From NCBI GenBank assembly GCA_002386525.1, contig DGIS01000010.1:170139-234138 (forward strand): DNA of 64,000 bases. Direction: 5' to 3'. The notes below the pieces were generated by a model, which was not told the DNA's origin, did no database searches, and saw only the letters and a program-made list of their open reading frames with translations. Positions 45,038-54,361 of the stretch are shown here, piece by piece; within the stretch, counting starts at the first letter, position 1, and every line of letters begins with the position of its first letter. The stretch comes from Sphingobacterium sp. UBA4616 (lineage in GTDB: Bacteria; Bacteroidota; Bacteroidia; Sphingobacteriales; Sphingobacteriaceae). The translations under genes were made by a program, and so were the position numbers.

Positions 45038-46252
45038 CTAGAAAAGACTGAGTTGCAACCCCGGTGGATTCTTTCTCTGAGGCACTGCTTCCCCGTACAC
45101 TGTCCTCCCACCGTATTTCCAGGAATCTCGCTTTTCTTCCGCGATAATTTGCTGAATATCAAACTGTGGCTCAAAATTTCTTTCACTATCCAACACCACC
45201 TGATGTAATTTGTGGACGGACTTCAATTTGTCTCCATGACCCAATTTAGATTTTTCAATGCCTTTTTTCAAAATCTGAATACTTTCATCGTAAATAGTTA
45301 ATGGAACCGGAAATGGATGTCCATCCTTACCCCCATGAGCAAACGAAAATCGAGCCGGATCTTTAAATCGGGATGGTGCGCCATGAATTACTTCGCTGAC
45401 TAAGGCTAATGATTGCAACGTACGGGGGCCAATCCCCTTTAAAAGAAGTAGATCTTCAAAATCAATTAGTGGACTTTCGCGAGCAACGTATAACATCGCG
45501 CCCAATCTTTTTAGATTGACATCCGATGCACGTACATCGTGATGAGATGGCATGACCAATTTAGCGAATTCTTGTATAACTTTAAACGAATCCTCTCCCA
45601 CCAACGTCATAATACCCGCTCTATTTGCTGCCGCTTCAGCAGCCGTTAAATTGAGGATAATACCCTGTGAAGGACCGGTGATACCCGCATGCGGTTCCTC
45701 TACAAACGATTTGATCTTTTCAGAATGCCAATGGTAACGACGGGCAGTCCCATCTTTTTCATGCATACCTTGCTGCACGACTGACCAATTGCCATTATCT
45801 GCCACGACAAAATTATGTAAATACAATTGGTAACCGTCTTGAATGGCTGTGTTATCCACCTTCGCAACAAGCTTACTACTGCGAATCAAATCGTTACCAT
45901 TTAATCCAATCCGATCAGAAACCTGAAGCAGTTCTTGTGGGGTTTGCATGGACAACTTCCCTTTTCCGCCGCAGATGTAGAGTCCCAATGACTTGGCGTC
46001 AGGATTAATGGCGCGTTTTAATGCACCCATAACAGCCGTTGTAATCCCCGAGGAATGCCAGTCCATGCCAAGAACAGCTCCAAAGCTTTGAAACCAAAAG
46101 GGATCAGCAAGCCTCCTTAAAACCTCATCCTTTCCATAATCCATGAGCATAACTTCCACGATTGAACGCCCTAGAGAAGCCATACGCTCGTAAAGCCACG
46201 CAGGTACTTTACCAAAATGCAATGGAAGGTCTGCAGTACCGGATTTCCTCAT
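45038..46252 (-). CDS. DUF763 family protein
   Basis: The 404-residue protein matches DUF763, which I recognise from MRKSGTADLPLH, the WHSSGITT segment and FSFAHGGKDGHPFPVP. A helix-hairpin-helix-like motif, LLLKGIGPRTLQSLALV, lies near residues 260-285, which suggests contact with DNA or RNA. The family is common in archaea and patchy in bacteria, and I know of no established function. There is no signal peptide, so it is cytoplasmic. It has its own promoter element 21 nt upstream. Confidence 0.85.
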   Translation of the reverse strand: MRKSGTADLPLHFGKVPAWLYERMASLGRSIVEVMLMDYGKDEVLRRLADPFWFQSFGAVLGMDWHSSGITTAVMGALKRAINPDAKSLGLYICGGKGKLSMQTPQELLQVSDRIGLNGNDLIRSSKLVAKVDNTAIQDGYQLYLHNFVVADNGNWSVVQQGMHEKDGTARRYHWHSEKIKSFVEEPHAGITGPSQGIILNLTAAEAAANRAGIMTLVGEDSFKVIQEFAKLVMPSHHDVRASDVNLKRLGAMLYVARESPLIDFEDLLLLKGIGPRTLQSLALVSEVIHGAPSRFKDPARFSFAHGGKDGHPFPVPLTIYDESIQILKKGIEKSKLGHGDKLKSVHKLHQVVLDSERNFEPQFDIQQIIAEEKRDSWKYGGRTVYGEAVPQRKNPPGLQLSLF

Positions 46253-46273
46253 ATTAAACTAAATTTATTAGCA

Positions 46274-46281
46274 CAAATCTA
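46274..46281 (-). promoter_or_regulatory. TAnnTTTG promoter element for the DUF763 gene
   Basis: The minus strand reads TAGATTTG, 21 nt before the DUF763 ATG. It lies just downstream of the terminator that ends the preceding gene. Confidence 0.5.
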
Positions 46282-46304
46282 TCTCTTTTATTTTTAAAAA
46301 GCGA

Positions 46305-46331
46305 AAAAGGCTAGAATTTATCTAGCCTTTT
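46305..46331 (-). terminator. Terminator of the lipoprotein gene
   Basis: AAAAGGCTAGA (46305-46315) pairs perfectly with TCTAGCCTTTT (46321-46331) across a 5-nt loop. On the minus strand the stem's T-rich end runs into TTTCGCTTTTT. Confidence 0.8.
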
Positions 46332-46408
46332 CATTGTATGAGTAATGATACGTTGCCGACAACTATCGCTTCCTGCTCACTGGCATCACACCGTATATAG
46401 CATTTCCA

Positions 46409-47059
46409 CTACTTACCCGTTAGCGCCGACAATAATCCAACGCGGAACGAAGGATCCTTCTCCGAAAACTCAATAGAATGCTTGTAGGTATCAACGTTAA
46501 AGAAGAGTTCTGCCGGCTCAGCTTTCTTATTATCCAAGAATAATTTAAAGCTATAGGCCGTTTTTTTTGATAGGTCCGCATTCACCTTATTTGATGAAAA
46601 TACATTCGGAAGAATCACATCCTTTGTAAAAGAATCAGTTGTCGTTGTCTGAAATAATTCACCTAAAGCTTTAATTAAATTATCAGACTGCGCACCTGAC
46701 GACGAAATTCTAATTTTACCCTTTGTGAAACCAACATCATCACTGGGCTGACCATCTATGATACCGGCGGGAATAAAATCTACAACCTCAAACTTCGCTC
46801 CCACCGTATCCTGCTTGTAAAGAGATTTTGTAATATAGATACGACTTGAATCCGTTTTAACTTCATCAGTAATACGTAAGAAAAAACTCTTTTTCTCAGC
46901 TCCTGGAGCACCATTTGTAAACTGCTCGATTTTCACGCCATCAATTTTGTTCGCTGCTGTGGTATCGCTTCCATCAGTTTTCTTCTGATTGGAGTTTCCG
47001 CAACCAGCCATCAGCATCGTAGCGGTTGCAAGAAATACTATAGATTGAATCTTGTACAT
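46409..47059 (-). CDS. Hypothetical lipoprotein
   Basis: The 216-residue protein has a lipoprotein signal (TMLMAGC) and an NSNQKKTDGSDTT linker. A mostly beta-strand domain follows from about residue 35 to the end. I recognise no family. Only a general periplasmic or surface lipoprotein role can be inferred. The ATG at 47059 begins the signal peptide and is preferred to one 9 codons upstream. The gene has a strong terminator and is transcribed alone. Confidence 0.7.
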   Translation of the reverse strand: MYKIQSIVFLATATMLMAGCGNSNQKKTDGSDTTAANKIDGVKIEQFTNGAPGAEKKSFFLRITDEVKTDSSRIYITKSLYKQDTVGAKFEVVDFIPAGIIDGQPSDDVGFTKGKIRISSSGAQSDNLIKALGELFQTTTTDSFTKDVILPNVFSSNKVNADLSKKTAYSFKLFLDNKKAEPAELFFNVDTYKHSIEFSEKDPSFRVGLLSALTGK

Positions 47060-47152
47060 AATGAATTGTTTGTTATCAGTTATCAATGATTATTGCTCTT
47101 ATAATATTACCATTATTACAGATAACAAACAACTATTATCAATGTTTTTATT

Positions 47153-50074
47153 TTATTTCAATAAAGCATCATATAAAATTTCCACAGGATGATAAGATTT
47201 TCGTCCGACCCCATCTTTGATTTGATGTCTACAAGAGGTGCCTGCTGCGGCAATCAAGGTGTCGGCTTCCGTTTTCCGTACAGCTGGTAACAAAACCAGC
47301 TCGGCAACTTTCATTGAAACGTCATAATGCTCGGCCTCATAACCAAATGAACCCGCCATACCACAGCATCCAGAAGGAATTGTCTCTACGCTAAAATTCG
47401 TCGGAAATGACAATACCTGTTCCGTAACAGTAACCAGATGGAAAGCCTTTTGGTAACAGTGACCATGAAGCTTGATTTTTCTTGCTGTTGTTGTAAACTG
47501 TTCCGGGCGAATACGTCCTGCTTTCATCTCAGTCAGTAAAAATTCATCAATCATCAGCGCATTTTTAGCTATGTTTTGCGCCTCAATACGAATATCGTCA
47601 TCCACCAGGCTTAAATATTCATCTCTAAACGTAATGATACCGGATGGTTCAACCCCTAAAAGCGGTGTTTCGTCGGTTATTAATCCTTTTAAAAAATGGA
47701 TATTTTTATTGGCAATTTTCTTTGCTTCTTTCACAAAACCTTTAGAAAGGTAAGTCCGTCCACTTTGCACATGTTTTGGAATAATCACTTCATAGCCCAA
47801 GGCAATAAGTAATTTATACGCTGTAATACCGATTTCTGCATCATTATATTCGGTAAACTCATCCGAGAAAAGATAGACCTTACGCTTGGCATCCCTAATA
47901 GGACCTTGTGTTTTTACCCACTGGCTCAAGGTTGTTCCATTTACTGTAGGCAGCGAACGTTTAGGTGCAAACCCGACGGTTTTCTTGACCAAGCCAGACA
48001 GAAAATCATTTTTTACAACAAAATTATAAAGGGGTGCGACCCACGCCCCCAACTTCTGAGACTGCGTGAAATTAGCAATTAGTTTTGTTCTAAATCCGGC
48101 CCCATGTTCATCATAATAATGCTGTAAAAATTCTGCTTTCATTTTAGCCACGTCCACACTCGAAGGACATTCCGTTTTACAACCTTTGCAGCTCAAACAC
48201 AGATCCATGACTTCTTTAATCTCTTCATGATCGAAACGGTTTTTCTTGGTGGAATTTGTTAAAAACTGTCTTAACATATTCGCTCGTGCGCGTGTAGTAT
48301 CTTTTTCATCACGCGTAGCCATAAACGAAGGACACATTGTTCCACCAGTAATTTCAGTCTTCCGACAATCTCCCGAGCCTGAACACTTCTCTGCCAATCG
48401 AAGAATAGACTCCTCTTTAGAAAAATCGAAATAGGTTTTTATTTCTGTCCGGTTGCTATCATTATCATAACGGAGGTGAGAATCCATTGGCGGTGTGTTG
48501 ACAATTTTATTTGCGTTAAAAACCCCCTTTGGATCAAAGATAAATTTAACTTCTTCAAGTAATTTGTAGACTTTATCGCCGAGCACCTTGCCAATAAACT
48601 CTCCGCGAAGACGACCGTCACCATGCTCGCCACTCAATGAGCCATTATATTTCAAAACTAGGTCACTGGTTTTTTCAAGGATAGAACGAAAAGTACGCTT
48701 CCCTGCTGGCGTTTTCAAATTTACGAATGGTTCAATATGCAATTCGCCTGCGCCAGCGTGCGCGTAGTATGACGCATGCACACCCTCTTCCACCAAAAGC
48801 TTTTGAATATCACTCACATAAGCAGGGAGATCTTCAGGCGACACCGCACAATCCTCAATCAAATTTACGGGCTGACTATCACCCGGTAAATTACGAATGA
48901 GCCCCAGTCCCGCTTTGCGTACATCCCAAACTAAATTCGTCTGCTCTATACCCGTAATATAGGGATAAGCATAACCTAGGCCACGTGCAACGAGATCGGC
49001 TTTCAGCGCCATCGCTTTCGCTGCTGTTTCGGCCGCTGTATGCCCTCTAAACTCCACAATCAATAGCGCTTGCGGATCGCCCTCTATAAAAAAACGATTA
49101 TACTTGTACGTTGGATGCCCAACCGTAAAATCCATGATGTATTTATCCACTAATTCTGAAGCTTCCGGCTTGTGCGCTAAAGCCACAACATTACCATGCA
49201 TACATTCTACCATATCGGCGAAATGAACACAGAGCAAACCTAGTTCAGGAGGAGGCAAGGGCATTAACTTAAGTTTAGCTTCTATAACGACAGCCAGCGT
49301 ACCTTCAGAACCCGCCAATAAATTACACATATTAAAAGGAGCCGAACGATCACTTAAAATATCCAGCGCGTAGCCTGTATTTCTTCTTGTGATCGATCGC
49401 TTTGGATAGCCGGTTTCAATTGCGCTTAAATGCTGAGGATTGGTCAACAATGAATTCATATGACGATAAATATCCCCCTCGCGGCCAGTCAATAATAATT
49501 TATTAAAATAAGCCGCTTCGTCTAAGGTTTCAAATGCCACCTCAGAGCAATCATCCAAGATTACATTTGCTGAAATCAAATTGTGCCGTGTATCGCCCCA
49601 GACGATCGAATGCAGGCCCGAAGAGTTATTACCAATCATTCCGCCTATCATGGCGCGACTCGCGGTTGAAGTTTCAGGACCAAACATCAGCCCAAAAGGC
49701 TTAAGATAGTTGTTTAAGTCATCGCGAATCACCCCCGGTTGAACTCGAACCCATTGCTCTTCAACATTAAGCTCAATAATATGGTTAAAATAACGGGAAA
49801 TATCCATAATAATACCATGGCCGACTACCTGGCCTGCCAAGGAAGTGCCGGCAGTACGTGGTATGATAGTAACCTTATTCTGTCGCGCAAAATCAATTAA
49901 TTTTTTAATATCATCAATATCTGCGGGTATCGCTACGGCCAACGGTTTTTCCTGATAGACAGACGCATCGGTCGAATAGGCTAGCAACATCGTTTGGTCC
50001 TTAGTTTCATGGGTATAATAGAGCTCCCCTTTGAGTTGTGAAGCTAATGAGGCTAATTGATTCTGATCTTTCAC
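47153..50074 (-). CDS. FAD-linked oxidase fused to Fe-S/CCG dehydrogenase (D-2-hydroxyacid type)
   Basis: The 973-residue cytoplasmic protein joins a GlcD-like half to a GlcF-like half. The first has an FAD_binding_4 domain (about 30-190, RTAGTSLAGQ and GGMIGNNSSG) and an FAD-oxidase C domain (about 250-510, LSGEHGDGRLRG). The second has a 4Fe-4S region near residue 628 (CLSCKGCKTECP) and a CCG domain with PSGCCGMAGSFG near 903. The architecture matches YdiJ-type D-2-hydroxyglutarate/D-lactate dehydrogenases. It should oxidise a D-2-hydroxyacid and pass electrons to the respiratory chain. The exact substrate is unresolved. Confidence 0.92.
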   Translation of the reverse strand: MKDQNQLASLASQLKGELYYTHETKDQTMLLAYSTDASVYQEKPLAVAIPADIDDIKKLIDFARQNKVTIIPRTAGTSLAGQVVGHGIIMDISRYFNHIIELNVEEQWVRVQPGVIRDDLNNYLKPFGLMFGPETSTASRAMIGGMIGNNSSGLHSIVWGDTRHNLISANVILDDCSEVAFETLDEAAYFNKLLLTGREGDIYRHMNSLLTNPQHLSAIETGYPKRSITRRNTGYALDILSDRSAPFNMCNLLAGSEGTLAVVIEAKLKLMPLPPPELGLLCVHFADMVECMHGNVVALAHKPEASELVDKYIMDFTVGHPTYKYNRFFIEGDPQALLIVEFRGHTAAETAAKAMALKADLVARGLGYAYPYITGIEQTNLVWDVRKAGLGLIRNLPGDSQPVNLIEDCAVSPEDLPAYVSDIQKLLVEEGVHASYYAHAGAGELHIEPFVNLKTPAGKRTFRSILEKTSDLVLKYNGSLSGEHGDGRLRGEFIGKVLGDKVYKLLEEVKFIFDPKGVFNANKIVNTPPMDSHLRYDNDSNRTEIKTYFDFSKEESILRLAEKCSGSGDCRKTEITGGTMCPSFMATRDEKDTTRARANMLRQFLTNSTKKNRFDHEEIKEVMDLCLSCKGCKTECPSSVDVAKMKAEFLQHYYDEHGAGFRTKLIANFTQSQKLGAWVAPLYNFVVKNDFLSGLVKKTVGFAPKRSLPTVNGTTLSQWVKTQGPIRDAKRKVYLFSDEFTEYNDAEIGITAYKLLIALGYEVIIPKHVQSGRTYLSKGFVKEAKKIANKNIHFLKGLITDETPLLGVEPSGIITFRDEYLSLVDDDIRIEAQNIAKNALMIDEFLLTEMKAGRIRPEQFTTTARKIKLHGHCYQKAFHLVTVTEQVLSFPTNFSVETIPSGCCGMAGSFGYEAEHYDVSMKVAELVLLPAVRKTEADTLIAAAGTSCRHQIKDGVGRKSYHPVEILYDALLK

Positions 50075-50098
50075 TTAATCTGCATTTAAAGTATAGAA

Positions 50099-50116
50099 CA
50101 AATCTAGTCAAATTTA
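50099..50116 (-). promoter_or_regulatory. Tandem TAnnTTTG elements for the FAD/Fe-S dehydrogenase
   Basis: The minus strand has TAAATTTG (50109-50116) and TAGATTTG (50099-50106), the nearer one 24 nt before the ATG. Confidence 0.5.
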
Positions 50117-50238
50117 TGCATTGGTAAAAGAGTAGAATGCAAGAAATAACCAAATCAAAAGCAAAAAACGCACAAAAACGCAAACAGGAACATTTGCCAT
50201 AAATGATAATTATATTTCGTTCCTTCCAACAATGCTTG

Positions 50239-50246
50239 TATTTTTG
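50239..50246 (+). promoter_or_regulatory. TAnnTTTG promoter element for the FUSC-like gene
   Basis: TATTTTTG lies 39 nt before the ATG at 50286. Confidence 0.5.
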
Positions 50247-50285
50247 TAGCACTACATCATTTAAATTAACGATTGATATTCTTAT

Positions 50286-50789
50286 ATGCGTAATCTATTC
50301 CTTCGCTATACGCTCCATTCAGATTTTATTATATATACGATTCGCGTACTAATTGGATTCCTTATCGGTTATCCTTTATTTGTATCCTTTCCCCAATATT
50401 CTGTTTCTTGGACCCTTATCTCGATTATACTGGTGATTTCTCCACAAGAGAATGAATCAAAAAAAATAGCGATCGATCGGGCCAAATCCAATTTCATAGG
50501 ATCCGCCATTGGACTGAGCTTATATTTTGTTCCGATCCAGCAACTTTACGCAATGGTAATCGGTATCCTGGCCTCGTTGATTACTTGTAAAGTACTCAAC
50601 ATTATAGCTGTAGCGAGGACATCGATGGTTGCGCTAATTATAGTCTATCTGCATGAACAGGAAAGCCGCTCCTACTTCGCTGCCTTAGATCGCTTTGGTT
50701 GTGTTTGTTTAGGTTGTTTAATCGGACTGAGCGTCATACTTTCAACAAGAAATATTATTTTGAAATTAAGAAAACGATACATTTTTTGA
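50286..50789 (+). CDS. Small FUSC-like membrane protein
   Basis: The 167-residue protein has about four to five hydrophobic helices and a basic C-terminus. Its opening (YTIRVLIGFLIGYPLF, then SWTLISIILVISPQ) and DRAKSNFIGSAIGLSLYF resemble the N-terminal membrane domain of FUSC/aromatic-acid exporter proteins. It lacks their cytoplasmic domain and second membrane half, so it is a half-size form. Export of a small aromatic compound would be speculative. It stands alone with its own promoter. Confidence 0.65.
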   Translation: MRNLFLRYTLHSDFIIYTIRVLIGFLIGYPLFVSFPQYSVSWTLISIILVISPQENESKKIAIDRAKSNFIGSAIGLSLYFVPIQQLYAMVIGILASLITCKVLNIIAVARTSMVALIIVYLHEQESRSYFAALDRFGCVCLGCLIGLSVILSTRNIILKLRKRYIF

Positions 50790-50955
50790 TCTTAAACTCT
50801 GCTCACTAAAAGACAATATATTTATTTTCAGACCATTAACACATTCGATCAAATCAAAGTACCACCATATTCGAACAATATTCACTAACACCAGCAAAAC
50901 AACAGAATTATATTCATTATTTATTATAATATTTTGAATTTTATACTTTATTGCA

Positions 50956-50963
50956 TACCTTTG
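50956..50963 (+). promoter_or_regulatory. TAnnTTTG element 8 nt from the Lrp/AsnC start codon
   Basis: TACCTTTG ends 8 nt before the ATG at 50972, so the transcript would be leaderless or nearly so. Confidence 0.55.
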
Positions 50964-50971
50964 CGGTCGAA

Positions 50972-51445
50972 ATGACAAAAGTAGAATATAATTTAGATCA
51001 GGTCGATTACAGAATCTTGCGTTTAATGCAGGACAATGGACGTATCAACAACGCCGATATCGCCAGAGAGCTGGGAATGGCACCTTCTGCGATTCTAGAA
51101 CGGGTAAAAAAGCTCGAGCAAAAAGAGGTAATTTTAAAATACAGTGCAAAGATCAATCCTGCAGCGGTCGATCAAAAACTTTTATCATTTATTTTCATAA
51201 AAGCCAATGATATCATTGGTGAACAAACAGTTGGGTTGGCACTTGCCGAAATTCCTGAAGTACAGGAAGTACATGACATTGCAGGTGATGATGGTTACCT
51301 GATTAAAGTAAGAACTGCAGATTCGAACGGATTAGTTGATCTAATGCGAAATACTTTAAGTAAAGTGGAAGGGATCATCTCCACCCGTACTACAATTGTA
51401 CTTCAAACTGTTAAGGAAGATCAGCAGGTCGTAATACCTGAGTAA
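50972..51445 (+). CDS. Lrp/AsnC-family transcriptional regulator
   Basis: The 157-residue protein has an N-terminal HTH (about 8-60, DYRILRLMQDNGRINNADIARELGM cut here at the turn) and a C-terminal RAM/AsnC ligand domain (about 70-150, with VHDIAGDDGYLIKVR). Such regulators form octamers and sense amino acids. The ATG at 50972 follows a promoter element, and a TTG at 50951 lies within or before it. It is 18 nt before an EamA exporter gene, so it probably controls export of an amino acid or related metabolite. Confidence 0.93.
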   Translation: MTKVEYNLDQVDYRILRLMQDNGRINNADIARELGMAPSAILERVKKLEQKEVILKYSAKINPAAVDQKLLSFIFIKANDIIGEQTVGLALAEIPEVQEVHDIAGDDGYLIKVRTADSNGLVDLMRNTLSKVEGIISTRTTIVLQTVKEDQQVVIPE

Positions 51446-51463
51446 TAGAAAGGAAGTTTAATC

Positions 51464-52501
51464 ATGTTGCAAGGACAAAAAAAGGCCGCTAACCCGTTGA
51501 TGGTTGTTGTCGCCTATATCATTATTTATGTTGTATGGGGATCCACCTTTTTCTTTATAGAAAAGGCACTACATAGTTTTCCACCATTTATTTTAGGTTC
51601 GTTTCGATTTGTTACAGCCAGCGCAATTCTAATGACATATTGCGCAATGAAAGGTTATAAATTGTTTAATAAGCGATCCGTTCAGGAAGCAACAATCGTA
51701 GGATTTCTATTGCTTTTTGTCGATATGGCTGGGGTTATCTGGGCCGAACAATATGTTTCAGGTGGTGTTGCTGCCATTATTGCTGCAGCAGCAGCGATCT
51801 GGTTTATTTTATTGGATAAACCCAAATGGAAAGAAAATTTCAGCAGTATTAGCACGGTTTTAGGTGTCGCGTTAGGCTTCTGTGGAGTGGTGATGTTATT
51901 CGCTGAACAGATTATGTCGACCAATGATAATACCGATGGAACACTTAAGGTGATCGCCCTATCTATTTTAGTATTAGGTTCTATCGCTTGGACCGTAGGG
52001 TCTTTGATTTCCAAATATTTCAAAAAATCTGAGAAACAAGAGGAAGAGGATTTACATGTCATGGTGAAGACCGCTTGGCAAATGGTTACTGCAGGTATAC
52101 TCTTTAATATCACCGCCCTTTTCACCGGTGAGTATACAACATTTACGCTAAGTAGCGTGGCACCGGTGGACTGGTTCAATTTGGGCTACCTAATTACTTT
52201 TGGCTCAATCCTCGCCTTTAGCTCCTATATTTGGTTACTACAGGTTCGCCCCGCAATGGAAGTTAGTACGTATGCCTATGTGAATCCAATCATTGCACTT
52301 ATTTTAAGTCATTTTTTCACTTCGCATGTAGTGACCTCATTGCAGATTTTCGGACTAGCTGTGATCTTATTTTCAGTCTTGTTAATGAACTGGAAAGCGT
52401 ATCGAGCCAAACTGTCCGCGCGTAGCAAAAGTAGAAAAGTTCTCCAACCAGAGAATAAGTTGGATACCAACCCTATCGCTGAGTCGGAATTAGTACACTA
52501 G
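51464..52501 (+). CDS. EamA/DMT-family inner-membrane transporter
   Basis: The 345-residue protein has ten membrane helices in two EamA repeats. The first opens VWGSTFFFIEKAL with FRFVTASAILM, and the second has the ILAFSSYIWLLQVRPA and YAYVNPIIALIL signature. A basic cytoplasmic tail of about 40 residues follows. YedA/RhaT-type members export amino acids or other metabolites. Co-transcription with the Lrp/AsnC gene supports an amino-acid-type substrate. A strong terminator lies 27 bp downstream. Confidence 0.9.
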   Translation: MLQGQKKAANPLMVVVAYIIIYVVWGSTFFFIEKALHSFPPFILGSFRFVTASAILMTYCAMKGYKLFNKRSVQEATIVGFLLLFVDMAGVIWAEQYVSGGVAAIIAAAAAIWFILLDKPKWKENFSSISTVLGVALGFCGVVMLFAEQIMSTNDNTDGTLKVIALSILVLGSIAWTVGSLISKYFKKSEKQEEEDLHVMVKTAWQMVTAGILFNITALFTGEYTTFTLSSVAPVDWFNLGYLITFGSILAFSSYIWLLQVRPAMEVSTYAYVNPIIALILSHFFTSHVVTSLQIFGLAVILFSVLLMNWKAYRAKLSARSKSRKVLQPENKLDTNPIAESELVH

Positions 52502-52527
52502 GTTGTTATTTTTCTAATTATATGGAC

Positions 52528-52554
52528 AAAGCTTAACATACGATGTTAAGCTTT
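52528..52554 (+). terminator. Rho-independent terminator after the EamA gene
   Basis: AAAGCTTAACAT (52528-52539) pairs perfectly with ATGTTAAGCTTT (52543-52554) over a 3-nt loop, followed by TTGTTGTTTTT. Confidence 0.85.
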
Positions 52555-52609
52555 TGTTGTTTTTAAAAATTAGCTAACATTGGATAAGATTTGTTCATAT
52601 ATAATTGGC

Positions 52610-52617
52610 TAACTTTG
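52610..52617 (+). promoter_or_regulatory. TAnnTTTG promoter element for the split 5'-nucleotidase
   Basis: TAACTTTG, 27 nt before the ATG at 52645, with a TTTG at 52590-52593 as a possible -33 element. It rules against the in-frame TTG start at 52591. Confidence 0.6.
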
Positions 52618-52644
52618 CCCAATATTTGGTTAAACGAAAAAAGA

Positions 52645-53406
52645 ATGAAGATATCAAAGCAAATTGCCTTTATTGGTAGCCTTGGATTCGGTTCGCTTTT
52701 GATGGTTGCCAGTTGTAGCAAGCAGCTCCATCCAACGCAGAAAGATTTCCAACAATATCATATCAATAGCGATATGCAAGCTGATCCTACAGTCGTATCA
52801 ATCTACGAGCCCTTCAAACATAAAATGGAAGTTGAGATGAATCGAGTGATAGGACATGCAGACAAAGCGTTGACAAAAGAGAAGACGGCAGAAACATTAA
52901 TGGGCAATTTTTTTTGTGAAGCCTTGTTGTGGATGAGTGAACACAATGCCCATAACCCTGCGGATTTAGCATTTGCTACTAAGGGTGGAATCCGAAATGA
53001 TCTGAAAGCAGGCGATATTACCGTTGGACATATTTTCGAGGTGATGCCTTTCGAAAACACTTTAACAATTCTCGAACTCAAGGGAAGTCAAATTCGTCAA
53101 CTTGCAGACTATATCGCCTCAACACATGGTCAACCCATCGCTGGGATGACGTTGACCATTACAGGCAACAAAGCCCAGGACATTAAAATCAAAGGTTTAG
53201 CAATTGAAGACAATAAGTTGTATAAATTGGTAACCTATGATTATCTCGCTAATGGTGGCGACAACCTGACACTGTTGACACAATCTGTATCACGGGCAAA
53301 TTATCCGCAGCGGATGCGTGAAGGACTGATTGAATACGTGAGTGAATTAACGAAAGAAGGCAAAAAAGTAAATGCAGAATTAGATGGAAGAATTAAAATC
53401 AATTAA
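52645..53406 (+). CDS. 5'-nucleotidase C-terminal domain lipoprotein
   Basis: The 253-residue protein has a lipoprotein signal (LLMVASC) followed by a 5_nucleotid_C domain. Motifs are TKGGIRNDLKAG, IFEVMPFENTL and YLANGGDNLTLL, which form the nucleotide-binding half of UshA-type enzymes. The metal-binding catalytic domain is absent here but is encoded by the next gene, which overlaps this one by 23 nt. The two products probably work together in the periplasm or at the membrane. The start at 52645 follows the promoter element. Confidence 0.9.
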   Translation: MKISKQIAFIGSLGFGSLLMVASCSKQLHPTQKDFQQYHINSDMQADPTVVSIYEPFKHKMEVEMNRVIGHADKALTKEKTAETLMGNFFCEALLWMSEHNAHNPADLAFATKGGIRNDLKAGDITVGHIFEVMPFENTLTILELKGSQIRQLADYIASTHGQPIAGMTLTITGNKAQDIKIKGLAIEDNKLYKLVTYDYLANGGDNLTLLTQSVSRANYPQRMREGLIEYVSELTKEGKKVNAELDGRIKIN

Positions 53407-54343
53407 CCGAAGATCATTTATCAAGCAAGTTGGTGGATTTTCTGCTGCAGTTGCATTGGGGTCACTTCCTTTTCAAGCTAACGCTAAGAGCAAAAAAGTA
53501 AAACTTACAATCTTACATACCAACGATGTGCATAGCCGCATTGAACCTTTTCCTATGGATGGTGGCAAATATCAAGGATTGGGTGGTGTGGCTCGCCGAA
53601 GCACGCTTATCAATAAAATTCGCAAAGAAGAAGAACACCTCCTATTATTAGATGCGGGCGATATGTTTCAAGGTACACCCTATTTTAATCTATTTGGAGG
53701 TAAGCTGGAGCTGGATCTCATGACGAAATTGGGGTATGACGCTGGGACATTTGGAAATCACGAATTTGACAATGGACTGGACGGACTTGTGAAATACCTG
53801 GACCATGCTAAATTTCCGTTTTTAACGGCCAATTACGACTTTAAAGGAACAGTATTGGAAGGAAAAACCAGCGATTACACCATATTTCATAAGGGTGGTA
53901 TAAAAATCGGTGTATTCGGGCTCGGTGTAGATATCGAGGGATTGGTAGATCCCAATAACTTTAAGGGAATGAAATATCTGGATCCAATTGAGGTATCCAA
54001 AAAGGTGGTAAAGATACTCAAGGAAAAACATAAATGCGATCTCATCATCTGTCTGTCGCATTTAGGTTACCAATATGAAAACGATAAAGTGTCGGATTTG
54101 GTGCTTGCAACTAAAACATCAGATATCGACTTAATTATAGGCGGGCATACGCATACATTTTTAAATGAACCCACATTAGTTACCAATTTAAAAGGTACGA
54201 AGACCGTTGTGAATCAAGTCGGTTTTGCAGGGATTAATCTGGGGAGGATTGATTTCATTATGGAGCCGGGTTCCAAAAAGAAACAAATGGTGGCGAGCAC
54301 CTATCAAGTCGATCCTACAATTCCAGCGTCCATGTTGGCATAA
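53384..54343 (+). CDS. 5'-nucleotidase metallophosphatase domain, Tat-exported
   Basis: The 319-residue protein begins with a twin-arginine signal (INRRSFIKQVGG). The calcineurin-like phosphoesterase motifs are complete: ILHTNDVHSR, DAGDMFQGTPY, FGNHEFDNG, CLSHLGY and GGHTHTF. It supplies the two-metal catalytic centre that in UshA is fused to the C-terminal domain. It overlaps the preceding C-domain gene, so domain order is reversed relative to fused enzymes. Tat export implies folding, perhaps with metal, before secretion. A perfect-stem terminator follows. Confidence 0.93.
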   Translation: MEELKSINRRSFIKQVGGFSAAVALGSLPFQANAKSKKVKLTILHTNDVHSRIEPFPMDGGKYQGLGGVARRSTLINKIRKEEEHLLLLDAGDMFQGTPYFNLFGGKLELDLMTKLGYDAGTFGNHEFDNGLDGLVKYLDHAKFPFLTANYDFKGTVLEGKTSDYTIFHKGGIKIGVFGLGVDIEGLVDPNNFKGMKYLDPIEVSKKVVKILKEKHKCDLIICLSHLGYQYENDKVSDLVLATKTSDIDLIIGGHTHTFLNEPTLVTNLKGTKTVVNQVGFAGINLGRIDFIMEPGSKKKQMVASTYQVDPTIPASMLA

Positions 54344-54361
54344 TTTGATTCACTATTCATA

